Shown: piece after piece, positions 32,769 through 40,469 of the stretch
Layout: every line of letters starts with the position of its first letter
Position numbering within the stretch: position 1 is the stretch's first letter
Origin: SG8-40 sp035528435
GTDB lineage: Bacteria > Pseudomonadota > Gammaproteobacteria > Burkholderiales > Eutrophovitaceae
DNA length: 40,469 bases
Reading direction: 5' to 3'
Assembly: GCA_035528435.1 (NCBI GenBank)
Contig: DATKYN010000250.1
Span: 1 to 40,469, forward strand
Translations under genes and position numbers: made by a program
The notes under the pieces: model-generated
Seen by the model: only the letters and a program-made list of their open reading frames with translations
Database searches by the model: none
Told to the model about the DNA's origin: nothing

Positions 32769-33635
32769 ATGAAATCAATAAGAACCTACCTTGCCGTATT
32801 GGCGTGCTTGTACAGCTTTAGTGCGCTGGGAGCGCGGCCATTGCTTTGCCTGATTCAACCGGACAGTGAGGCCGAAATCGGGAGTCCGGTGGTCGGTGTT
32901 GTCGATTCCATCCTTGTCGAGCGGGGCGATAAGGTAAAAAAAGGTCAAGTACTCGCGCGACTGCGCTCGCATGTGGAAGCTGCTTCGCTTCGCGTTGCGA
33001 AAACACGCGCCGAAGCGGATGCCGATGTCAGGGCGGCCGAAGCGAACTATCTTTATCTGAGACAGCAGCAAACCCGATCCGAGGAATTGTTCGGACAGAA
33101 ATTCATTTCGGCGGCCGCGCTGGAAAAATCACGCGCGGAAACCAAGGTGGCGGAAGAGAAATTTGCCCAGGCCCGCAAACAACTCGACGTCTGGAAACGT
33201 GAAGTGGATCTGGCGAACGCGCAACTTCAGTTGCGGGCAATCCGGTCTCCGTTTTCGGGAGTTATTGTCGAACGCCACGCGTCGCTGGGCGAACGAATTG
33301 AAGACAAGTCGTTGTTCCGGGTCGCGCGCCTCGATCTGCTGCGCGTCGAGGTCGTTGTGCCCGCTTCCATGTTCGGCACGATCACCAAGGGAATGATTGC
33401 CCGGGTGACACCGACTCTGCCGAATGCAGAACCACTGGACGCCGAGATCGTTCTTATTGACCACTATATTGATTCTGCCAGCAACACGTTCCGGGTCAGG
33501 GCGACCCTGCCCAATGCGGATGGAAAGATCCCGCCAGGTTCGCGGTGTTCTGTTGAATTGATTGATGCGCCTGTGTCGGCGCAAAACCAGTCTGCAAGCG
33601 TGCCGGTCGAAGCGCCGCCCTCGCAAAGCAAATAG
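32769..33635 (+). CDS. secreted HlyD/RND-type periplasmic adaptor
   Basis: A 288-residue adaptor with a signal peptide (MKSIRTYLAVLACLYSFSALG). The mature part shows the lipoyl half-motif GSPVVGVVDSILVERGDKV, a long coiled-coil hairpin (about residues 70-150, with KVAEEKFAQARKQ), then AIRSPFSGVIVERHASLGE and the beta-barrel region. This is the layout of HlyD and RND membrane-fusion proteins. The ATG at 32769 is chosen because the signal peptide begins there; an overlapping upstream TTG at 32748 would give a leader MTDKQSV without a clear role. The C-terminus is Ser- and Pro-rich. Fourth gene of the operon. Together with the two adaptor fusions upstream it makes three HlyD-type proteins in one cluster. 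Confidence 0.85.
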   Translation: MKSIRTYLAVLACLYSFSALGARPLLCLIQPDSEAEIGSPVVGVVDSILVERGDKVKKGQVLARLRSHVEAASLRVAKTRAEADADVRAAEANYLYLRQQQTRSEELFGQKFISAAALEKSRAETKVAEEKFAQARKQLDVWKREVDLANAQLQLRAIRSPFSGVIVERHASLGERIEDKSLFRVARLDLLRVEVVVPASMFGTITKGMIARVTPTLPNAEPLDAEIVLIDHYIDSASNTFRVRATLPNADGKIPPGSRCSVELIDAPVSAQNQSASVPVEAPPSQSK

Positions 33636-33717
33636 AAATTTGCGCGAGGCGGAAGCGGTTATTGATGAGCGACAGACGGGAAAGTTGACGCATCAGAATA
33701 TATAAAGGGAGTGCAGG

Positions 33718-36700
33718 GTGAAGTACTTAGAGGGTTTATACAAATCGTTACGCACGGCATTTGCGTCTGCCAAGCCAGACCGTGAGCGCATGCTGGTCGA
33801 AGCGATCGAGCCGCGAATTCTTCACTCGGCAGATATCAGTCCGCTCCAACTTGCCGAACAGGGTTCCGGCGCTGTTGCGGAAATCCGTTACCTCGGTGGC
33901 GACGGAGAGTTCACCCAGAACGTTGAAACAGTTCAACAGCAACAGTCCCGCGCAGTCATTTTTGTCGATACCGAGACACCTGACTATCAACAACTGATCG
34001 ATCAGATTGTTCTCGATTCTCATCAACCCGATGAGATTGATATCGTCCTCATTGATGCTGATCGCAACGGGGTCGATCAGATCAGCTCCTTCCTGTTTAA
34101 CCAAAGCGATTTGTCTTCGGTACACATCGTTTCTCATGGCAGTGATGCGACGGTACGTCTTGGGCAAGGCGTGCTAGATGCGGACTTCATCAGCGAGAAT
34201 GCCGGACAGATTTCGCAGTGGGGTGACGCGTTCGCACCGGATGCTGACCTGTTGATCTATGGCTGCGATGTTGCCGGAAGTGACGAAGGCCGTGCCCTGG
34301 TTGATGCGCTGGCGCGGCTCACGGGTGCAGACGTTGCCGCCAGTGATGACCTGACCGGGCACGCGCAGCTGGGCGGTGACTGGGAACTCGAGTATCGAAC
34401 CGGTGTAATTGAGGCTGAAATTTTGCTCGACGAATCAGCCCGGGATAACTGGCTCCACGTGCTGCCGGATCTGACTATTGCTAGCCGTGAGACCGTGGAT
34501 GCCGATGCCGACGGCATGATTGACCACATCAAAATCACGTTAGATGACACAAATGCAACTCTTAACGACGACTTCAGCGGCCTTTCGATTACCGTCATTG
34601 ATGGCGCCTACACTTATGCGCTGGATGCGAGTACGCCTTATGTCACCAGTCTTGTCCAGGGAACGGGTGATCTCGATGAAATCTTCTTTGTCAAGCTTCA
34701 GGAACGCGGAAGCTGGGATACCGGTGCAACCCCGAGCGTAAAAGTAGTCAGCAATAGCAGTCTCGCGGACGGCAAGGACGATGTGAAAACCGACCCACCC
34801 GGTGGCAGTGGTGTGGCGGCGACCGATGCGGCCGCCCCGGTTCTGGTGGTGGCGGAAGCGAACGTCCTCGACGAGCAGTCGTTGTTTAGTGAAGGCGATT
34901 CGCTCTCCTTCATATTCAGTGAAACACTGAGCGCCACACCCCTCATCCAGGGGCAGCTGGAAGTTGCACTTCTGTTCGCTGGCCTGACGACCGACGGCGA
35001 TAATATTCCCAATGACGGAACCGGTCTGAATCCGATCGCGTTGACAACGACCAACAATGCCAACGATACGATCACGGTCACGTTCAATACCAACAACACC
35101 GCTAACGCGAACTCACTGCTGGTCGCAACGGATACGGTGTCTGTCACTAATGGGGCTAACATCATTGACGGTGCCGGTAATACCGCGAGCACCACAGCCG
35201 CTGCCGTAACAATATACGGCACCCCGATCATCTCTGATCGCACGACGCACGACATGGACGGGGACGGCCAGATTGACAGCATTGAGCTGACCCTGAGCCA
35301 GGCCATCAACGATTCGACGGCCGTCGCCGGGGATTTTACTGTCGCCGGATATTCGGTCACTGGTTTTGACACTGGCTCGACGGCCAATGACTCGCAGTTG
35401 TTTCTGCTATTGACCGAGAGCGGCTCGATCGATACCGGTGTGAAGCCGGTTGTGACCTACACCCAGGGCACATTGGCTGCCTTGTCTGACGCCGAACTCG
35501 TTGTCAGCGATGCGGTGGCGGCGACCGATGGCGTGGTACCGCGCCTTATCGCGAAAGAGACTGCTGATCTGAACACCGATGGTTTCATCGACGCCATTCG
35601 CCTGACTTTTAGCGAGGCGATGAATGACGCGAGTTTCACCGCCGGTGACTGGGATATCGGCGGCATGATCGGGGCGGGCGTCGACACAGGCGCCCTGGTC
35701 AATGACGAGAACGTCTACATCACTTTCACCGATGGCGTGCTCGATACGGCCGCGACGCCTGTCATCACTTACTACGGCGCCGTCAATGCGGACGCGACGG
35801 ATGTCGCCGGTAACAGAGTGGACAGCTGGTGGAATGAATCCTGGCTCCAGCGTTCCAAGGTAACGTTTGATAACTCCGCTTCGAGCGAAAACCTGACGGA
35901 TTTTGCCGTTCTTGTAACTCTCAATACAACGAACCTGCCCGGTCTGGATTTGAGCGCAACGGCTGGGGCCGACGTGCGTTTTGTCGATGCCGACGGCACG
36001 GAACTCAAGTATGAAGTCGAATCCTGGGACGCCGCAACCGACACGGCTTCGGTATGGGTCAAGGTTCCGCAGATCGACGCCAATTCGACCGGTGACTTCA
36101 TCTGGGTGTACTACGACTATGACGGCACCGCAGCCTATGACCAGGGTGCTGCGGACGAGTGGGCGGTGTGGAACGCGGAGTATGTCGGTCTGTGGCACCT
36201 GAATGAGGCGACCGGCGTCAACGCTGTCGACTCGATAACCAACGCAAATTTCGCAGCGCCGGTAAGTGCTCCGGTCGCGTCTACCGGGCAAATCGGCGGC
36301 GCCTTGTCTTTCGCCGCCGGTGATCAACTCGATATCGCCGCCGTGTCAGAGCTGGATCTCTCAACGTATACGGACTGGACGATTTCTGCCTGGGTCAACC
36401 CGACCGATTACACCGGGTTGAGATGGCCGATCATCTACAGCTACGGGTTTTACGATGCGTCGCTCGGTGTGTCCACCGCAACTCAGACTGGAACCGACGG
36501 CCTGGTCGAGAACTGGATCAACGACAGCGTTTCCGTGCGCGGTACGACAGCCGCGACGCTCAACGACTGGAATCACATTGCCGTGTCTCGCGACTCGGCC
36601 ACCGGCATTACGACCCTGTATCTGAACGGCATGGATGTCGGAACCGTGGCAAACACGGTTATCACTGATTCAGGATTAACGTCACACATTGGCGGTCACT

Positions 36701-39700
36701 CAAGTGACATCGATTATCAGTTCCTTGGATTGATCGATGAAGTCCGGGTCTCCGGCGCCAATAGCGACGGCGGGTCACGTTCCGCAGACTGGGTACGTGC
36801 CGAATACCTTTCGGCGTCGGGTGTTTTCACGAACTTCATGGCAAGTGAGAGCTGGGTCGATACGGTCGACACGGCAGCTCCGGTGTTGATGTCGAGTCAG
36901 ACCGTCGATGCCGACAGTGATGGCTTTATTGACGCAGTTCGTCTCACCTATTCCGAGGCCATCAATGACGGAACGATTGTAGCCGGGGACTGGGACGTTG
37001 CGGGGTTGACCGGTCAAAGCGTCGACACAGACACCACTGCCAACGACGCGGAATTCATCATTACCTTTTCCGACGGCGTGCTCGGCACTGGCGCGACGCC
37101 GAACGTCACTTACACCCAGAACGCCATCGTGGATGCTGTGGGTAATCTGGCTGCCGGTACCACCCTCGCCAGCGTGGATACGGCGGCACCGGTGTTGATG
37201 ATGGTCGCCGGTGTTGATGCTGGCGCGAGCAATGTGTTCAGCGAAATCGGCGATGTACTCGAATTCGTCTTCTCTGAAACCATCGCGGCAGCGCCGACCG
37301 AAGTCGATTCGGAAACGAATTTCGTATTCTTGGGCGTCGACGGGGACAACTTCCCGACCGAAGTGGGTGGTGACACCATCATCGATCTCATCACTACGAA
37401 CGTTGCGAACGACACCGTTCGCTTCACCTTCAGCGCGGGTGATATCGCCAGCCCTGACCCCATCATCTCAGGGGGGATTGCCGCTGTCGACGTCAATGCT
37501 GGCAGTGTCGTCGTCGATTCGATCGAGGATCTTGCGGGATTGGATTTGCTGGATACGGCCACGGGTGCCGCGATGGCTATCCTGTGGCGTGTGGGGCCGG
37601 TTCGCGACAACGATCTGAGCGCCAATGCGGTGGATGAAAATGCCCTGGACGGCACCACCGTGGGCATCACGGCTTTCGCCGTCGATCCCAACTTCGGCGC
37701 TAGCGTCACGTATTCGCTGACGGACGATGCTGCCGGGCGGTTCAGGATTGACTCGTCGACTGGGGTGGTGGTGGTCAATGGCATCTTGCCCGATCTCAAC
37801 TTCGAGGCGGCAAGCAGTCACGATATTACGGTACGTGCGACCAGTGACGACGGCTCGACGTCTGATCAGGTCTATACGATCAACCTTAACGACGTAAACG
37901 AAGCGCCGTCCGTAACACTTGCGAATGCAGTGACGGAGATCGCACAGAATCGCGATACCAGCGCGCGAATCCAAGTTGCTGATATCGTTGTGTCCGACGA
38001 TGCGCTTGGCACCAATGTGCTGACCTTGTCCGGTGCCGACGCCCCGATGTTTGAGATCGACACGGGCGTGCTCTACCTGAAATCTGGCGTCGCACTGAGC
38101 AATGCGACCAATCCGGTTCTGGATGTGACTGTTGAAATTGATGATGCGGCGCTGCCGGCATCCCCGGAAGATTCCGCCATCCTGGCGATTGCGGTCACAC
38201 CAGACAACAGCCAGCCGTCGGTGAGTTTTGCGAACTTTGTTACGACATTTCCTGAAGACACGGACACCACCGCCCGGGTAAAGGTGGCGGACATCGTTAT
38301 TACCGACGACGGTTTCGGTACCAATGTATTGAGTCTTGCCGGTGCCGACGCGGCCCTGTTCGAGATCGACGGTTTGGAACTGTTTCTCAAAGCCGGCACC
38401 AGTCTCGATTTCGAGACCAGCCCGCAGCTTGACGTGTCGGTTGAAGTGAACGACCTGACATTACCGGCAACGCCGGCAGATTCCGGGGAGTCCTGGTGGG
38501 ATTCGGACTGGCTCAATCGCCGACAGATTACGTTCGATAACAGCGCAGCTGGCGCAGATCTGAACGGTCTTCCGATTCTTGTCAGACTGACCGCTGACGA
38601 TATCGATTTTGGAAAGATCCTGCCTGGTGGCGATGATATCCGCTTTGTCGACCCGGGCGGTACGGTGCTCGACTATGAAATTGATTCTTGGGATGACGGT
38701 GCGGAGACCGCTGCAGTATGGGTGCGGGTCCCGATAGTGGACGGTGGCTCGACCACTGACTATATCCACATGTATTACAACAACGCCGCGGCACTGGATG
38801 GGCAAACGCCGACGGCAGTGTGGCCAGATGGTCTCGGCGTCTACCATCTTGACGAGGACCCCGGGCCCGGATTGCCAGGTGATATCGAGGACTCCTACGC
38901 AACGCCCCTCCCCCGCAATGGTCAGGCAATCGGCATGGAGAGCGCGGATCTCGTAGGCGGCCTCATCGGTGATGCCACGCATTTTGGTGGTGACGGTAGC
39001 GGTGACTATATCGATTTCCCCTCAACCGATTTCGGGAACAACTTCACTATTTCGGCTTGGGTCAAGCCCGACTCCGCCGGCAGCGGCATTCAAACGATCG
39101 TAGCCAATAGCGCATCGGGATCGGACACGGACGGATTCCGCTTCTTTATCAATACGGTCGGCACCGAGGATGGCGCCATCCGTTTCGAGACGGGCAATGG
39201 CCCTAGCGGAAACTCCGCCAAAACGGCCGCGGGCGTTATCAATTTCGATGAATGGAACCACGTTGCAGTCGTGGTCGACCGTGCAAGCGGATTGGCGACG
39301 ATCTACCACAATGGCGCAGACGTAAGCACCGATACCACGATCAGGACTGATTTCAATACCTCCAGCGACTGGGAGCTCGGTCGCATGGAGAGTAACAGCG
39401 ACTATTTTGAAGGAATTGTTGACGAGTTAAGGATTTCCGACTCTGCACGTTCCGGAGACTGGATCAACGCGTCCTACCTGAATCAGAGTGACAACTCGAC
39501 CTTTGCCCGGCTTGGAGGTGAAGGCGCAGTCATAGCCGTCACCGACGCCAACGACGCGCCAACGGTGGATCTGGATGCGGGCACGGGCGGTGCGGATTAT
39601 GCCTTTACCTTCACCGAAGGCGATGGTGCAACTACCATTGTCGATGCAACCGTCACCGTAGCCGACCAGGATGACACCACCTTTGTGAACGTCTCGTTCG

Positions 39701-40469
39701 ACGCGGCCGGTATCGCCGACGGTGCGGCCGAACAGCTGGCCATTGGCGACCTGACCTTCGCGCTGAATGCCGGGGACTTCACCAATGCCACCGTAGACAT
39801 TGGTGGCAACGCCCATACAGTCAATTGGGTCAACGCCACTGGCGTGGCGACTGTTACGCTCAACAGCGGCGAAATGAGCATTGCCCAGGCGCAGACGGTA
39901 ATGCTCGCCACTGCGTATCAACACACAGATGCTGATAGTCCAACTGGAGGTGACCGCACTATCGATGTGCGGGTCAATGATGGCGATACCGACAGCGCTG
40001 TGGCGACAACTACGATCACGGTTGTGTCAGTCAATGACAACCCCAGTGGCGCCGGAGCGCTCACGGCCACGGCACTCAATGACAACGTGGGTGCGCAGAA
40101 CCTGTTCGGTAATCTGGCGATCACCGATGTGGATGCCGGTGAAAACGATCTGTCGCTGACCATTACGCTGACCGACGCGACTGCCGGCACGATCAGCGGC
40201 GGGGGCTTCACCGAGACCGGCGTGGGCACGGGTGTGTACACGGTTGCGGGGCTCACGGTGGCGCAGGCGGACACGGCGCTCGATAACGTGCAGTTCACGC
40301 CCACCGACAACACCGGCCCGTCGGGCAACTTCACCACCGACATCAGTGTCACGGTCAACGACCAGGGCGGCGGTGGCGAGCAAGACGTGTTGACGGCGAC
40401 CACGGTGACCATCACCCGAGTCAATGACAACCCCAGTGGCGCGGGGGCGCTGACCACCACGGCACTCAA
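33718..40469 (+). CDS. giant LEPR-XLL/DUF4347 surface protein, partial at window end
   Basis: An open frame of at least 2250 codons running off the right edge. Order: a LEPR-XLL-like motif (VEAIEPRILHSAD, residues 27-39); DUF4347 (about 80-245) with H140 in IVSHG and C183 in LIYGC; Ig/SwmB-like repeats with DxDxDG Ca loops (about 252-698); DUF2341 then LamG (about 702-1038); further Ca-loop and Ig-like repeats (about 1045-1290); cadherin-like domains ending in NEAP (about 1295-1585); a second DUF2341-LamG module (about 1590-1930); another cadherin-like unit; and a 130-residue repeat array. Acidic, Asp/Gly/Thr-rich, very few Cys. There is no classical signal peptide; the N-terminus is basic. 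The GTG at 33718 has GGGAG at 33707-33711, spacing 6. Likely a cell-surface adhesin or carbohydrate-binding protein. Fifth gene of the operon and the presumed cargo of the upstream proteins. Confidence 0.88.
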   Translation, partial: MKYLEGLYKSLRTAFASAKPDRERMLVEAIEPRILHSADISPLQLAEQGSGAVAEIRYLGGDGEFTQNVETVQQQQSRAVIFVDTETPDYQQLIDQIVLDSHQPDEIDIVLIDADRNGVDQISSFLFNQSDLSSVHIVSHGSDATVRLGQGVLDADFISENAGQISQWGDAFAPDADLLIYGCDVAGSDEGRALVDALARLTGADVAASDDLTGHAQLGGDWELEYRTGVIEAEILLDESARDNWLHVLPDLTIASRETVDADADGMIDHIKITLDDTNATLNDDFSGLSITVIDGAYTYALDASTPYVTSLVQGTGDLDEIFFVKLQERGSWDTGATPSVKVVSNSSLADGKDDVKTDPPGGSGVAATDAAAPVLVVAEANVLDEQSLFSEGDSLSFIFSETLSATPLIQGQLEVALLFAGLTTDGDNIPNDGTGLNPIALTTTNNANDTITVTFNTNNTANANSLLVATDTVSVTNGANIIDGAGNTASTTAAAVTIYGTPIISDRTTHDMDGDGQIDSIELTLSQAINDSTAVAGDFTVAGYSVTGFDTGSTANDSQLFLLLTESGSIDTGVKPVVTYTQGTLAALSDAELVVSDAVAATDGVVPRLIAKETADLNTDGFIDAIRLTFSEAMNDASFTAGDWDIGGMIGAGVDTGALVNDENVYITFTDGVLDTAATPVITYYGAVNADATDVAGNRVDSWWNESWLQRSKVTFDNSASSENLTDFAVLVTLNTTNLPGLDLSATAGADVRFVDADGTELKYEVESWDAATDTASVWVKVPQIDANSTGDFIWVYYDYDGTAAYDQGAADEWAVWNAEYVGLWHLNEATGVNAVDSITNANFAAPVSAPVASTGQIGGALSFAAGDQLDIAAVSELDLSTYTDWTISAWVNPTDYTGLRWPIIYSYGFYDASLGVSTATQTGTDGLVENWINDSVSVRGTTAATLNDWNHIAVSRDSATGITTLYLNGMDVGTVANTVITDSGLTSHIGGHSSDIDYQFLGLIDEVRVSGANSDGGSRSADWVRAEYLSASGVFTNFMASESWVDTVDTAAPVLMSSQTVDADSDGFIDAVRLTYSEAINDGTIVAGDWDVAGLTGQSVDTDTTANDAEFIITFSDGVLGTGATPNVTYTQNAIVDAVGNLAAGTTLASVDTAAPVLMMVAGVDAGASNVFSEIGDVLEFVFSETIAAAPTEVDSETNFVFLGVDGDNFPTEVGGDTIIDLITTNVANDTVRFTFSAGDIASPDPIISGGIAAVDVNAGSVVVDSIEDLAGLDLLDTATGAAMAILWRVGPVRDNDLSANAVDENALDGTTVGITAFAVDPNFGASVTYSLTDDAAGRFRIDSSTGVVVVNGILPDLNFEAASSHDITVRATSDDGSTSDQVYTINLNDVNEAPSVTLANAVTEIAQNRDTSARIQVADIVVSDDALGTNVLTLSGADAPMFEIDTGVLYLKSGVALSNATNPVLDVTVEIDDAALPASPEDSAILAIAVTPDNSQPSVSFANFVTTFPEDTDTTARVKVADIVITDDGFGTNVLSLAGADAALFEIDGLELFLKAGTSLDFETSPQLDVSVEVNDLTLPATPADSGESWWDSDWLNRRQITFDNSAAGADLNGLPILVRLTADDIDFGKILPGGDDIRFVDPGGTVLDYEIDSWDDGAETAAVWVRVPIVDGGSTTDYIHMYYNNAAALDGQTPTAVWPDGLGVYHLDEDPGPGLPGDIEDSYATPLPRNGQAIGMESADLVGGLIGDATHFGGDGSGDYIDFPSTDFGNNFTISAWVKPDSAGSGIQTIVANSASGSDTDGFRFFINTVGTEDGAIRFETGNGPSGNSAKTAAGVINFDEWNHVAVVVDRASGLATIYHNGADVSTDTTIRTDFNTSSDWELGRMESNSDYFEGIVDELRISDSARSGDWINASYLNQSDNSTFARLGGEGAVIAVTDANDAPTVDLDAGTGGADYAFTFTEGDGATTIVDATVTVADQDDTTFVNVSFDAAGIADGAAEQLAIGDLTFALNAGDFTNATVDIGGNAHTVNWVNATGVATVTLNSGEMSIAQAQTVMLATAYQHTDADSPTGGDRTIDVRVNDGDTDSAVATTTITVVSVNDNPSGAGALTATALNDNVGAQNLFGNLAITDVDAGENDLSLTITLTDATAGTISGGGFTETGVGTGVYTVAGLTVAQADTALDNVQFTPTDNTGPSGNFTTDISVTVNDQGGGGEQDVLTATTVTITRVNDNPSGAGALTTTAL
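34471..37180 (+). repeat. Ig-like repeats with DxDxDGxID calcium loops in the giant protein
   Basis: Four protein repeats carry near-identical loops: DADADGMID (34498-34524), DMDGDGQID (35251-35277), DLNTDGFID (35566-35592) and DADSDGFID (36907-36933). Each is followed by a beta strand of the type IRLTFSEAMND and ends about 90 residues later with D-T-G-A-T-P and a V-T-Y strand. The loop pattern is that of dockerin or thrombospondin-3 calcium sites, though position 12 is acidic only in the second. Calcium-dependent rigidity of the stalk is inferred. Confidence 0.7.
35821..39510 (+). repeat. duplicated DUF2341-LamG module in the giant protein
   Basis: The first copy spans about 35821-36840 (opening SWWNESWLQRSKVTFDNSA) and the second about 38491-39510 (opening SWWDSDWLNRRQITFDNSA). 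Both run from DUF2341 (DVRFVDADGTELKYE; DIRFVDPGGTVLDYE) into a LamG/concanavalin-like domain (LWHLNEATG; VYHLDEDPG) ending near DEVRVS or DELRIS. The copies are clearly related but diverged, so the duplication is old. Such modules usually bind glycans. Confidence 0.75.
40030..40469 (+). repeat. 390-bp tandem repeat array, cut by the window edge
   Basis: The stretch from 40030 (GTCAATGACAACCCCAGTGG) recurs from 40420 at a distance of exactly 390 bases (130 codons). The 50 visible bases of the second copy differ at 5 positions. Encoded unit: VNDNPSGAGALT, ITDVDAGENDL, VQFTPTDN, VTVNDQGGG. The array must continue beyond the window, so the total length of the giant protein is unknown. Confidence 0.8.

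Noticed and set aside
26756..33635. Type I secretion system reading of the HlyD-rich cluster.
   Set aside because: No ABC transporter ATPase or TolC-like gene is present in the window; the only motor is SecA-like.
34698..40469. Several long minus-strand frames opposite the giant gene (for example 35407-36327, 37110-37799, 39918-40469).
   Set aside because: They arise from the strong codon bias and repeats of the plus-strand giant frame, carry no recognisable domain and have low-complexity composition.

Overview
The window looks like chromosomal DNA of a free-living, probably marine or aquatic gammaproteobacterium. This rests on a canonical EttA, a YdcH/DUF465 protein, hairpin terminators with a TTCG-type loop, moderately high GC by eye, dense c-di-GMP signalling and a broad set of oxidative and aldolase-type catabolic enzymes. 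No tRNA, rRNA, IS element, prophage or CRISPR array was seen. The genus cannot be named from the sequence alone.

Layout. 0.2-6.5 kb: a Frag1/DRAM-like membrane protein (-), a PAS-PAS-GGDEF-EAL protein (+), and two adjacent diiron-type helical-bundle proteins (a TenA/PqqC/heme-oxygenase-like one and a PF10118-like one). The last two belong to different families but share the same arginine-rich C-terminal tail. 6.5-9.6 kb: a GntR/FCD regulator, an EctD-like PhyH dioxygenase and a COG4091-type dehydrogenase with a SAF domain, forming a likely catabolic operon. This is followed by a degenerate 16-bp tandem repeat and ettA. 11.5-13.1 kb: two tandem paralogues that combine a DUF1353-like domain with a CX3CH heme-like motif. 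13.3-23.4 kb: metabolic and housekeeping genes (DMT transporter, SDR, secreted unknown, VOC protein, MscS channel, YHS-like secreted protein, hotdog thioesterase, HpaI-type aldolase, DUF465, RraA-like aldolase, serine hydrolase, TauD-like dioxygenase).

23.5-40.5 kb is the most interesting part. A GAF-GGDEF-EAL protein (-) is divergent from a five-gene operon (+). The operon encodes a GAF-TM-HlyD adaptor, a PqqD-M50-HlyD membrane protein, a SecA-like ATPase lacking the usual C-terminal third, a secreted HlyD-type adaptor, and a giant surface protein that runs off the window (at least 2250 codons). The giant protein begins with a LEPR-XLL-like motif and a DUF4347 domain, then carries Ca-loop-bearing Ig-like repeats, two DUF2341-LamG modules, cadherin-like domains and the start of a 390-bp repeat array.

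No ABC-type exporter ATPase or TolC-like channel lies in the window, although three HlyD-type proteins do. The gene order suggests a dedicated, non-canonical export or surface-display machine: a SecA-like motor, a PqqD leader reader with an M50 protease-like membrane core, and periplasmic adaptors. Its presumed cargo is the giant adhesin, possibly under c-di-GMP control from the divergent neighbour. This functional model is inference; the domain calls are from direct reading of the translated sequence.
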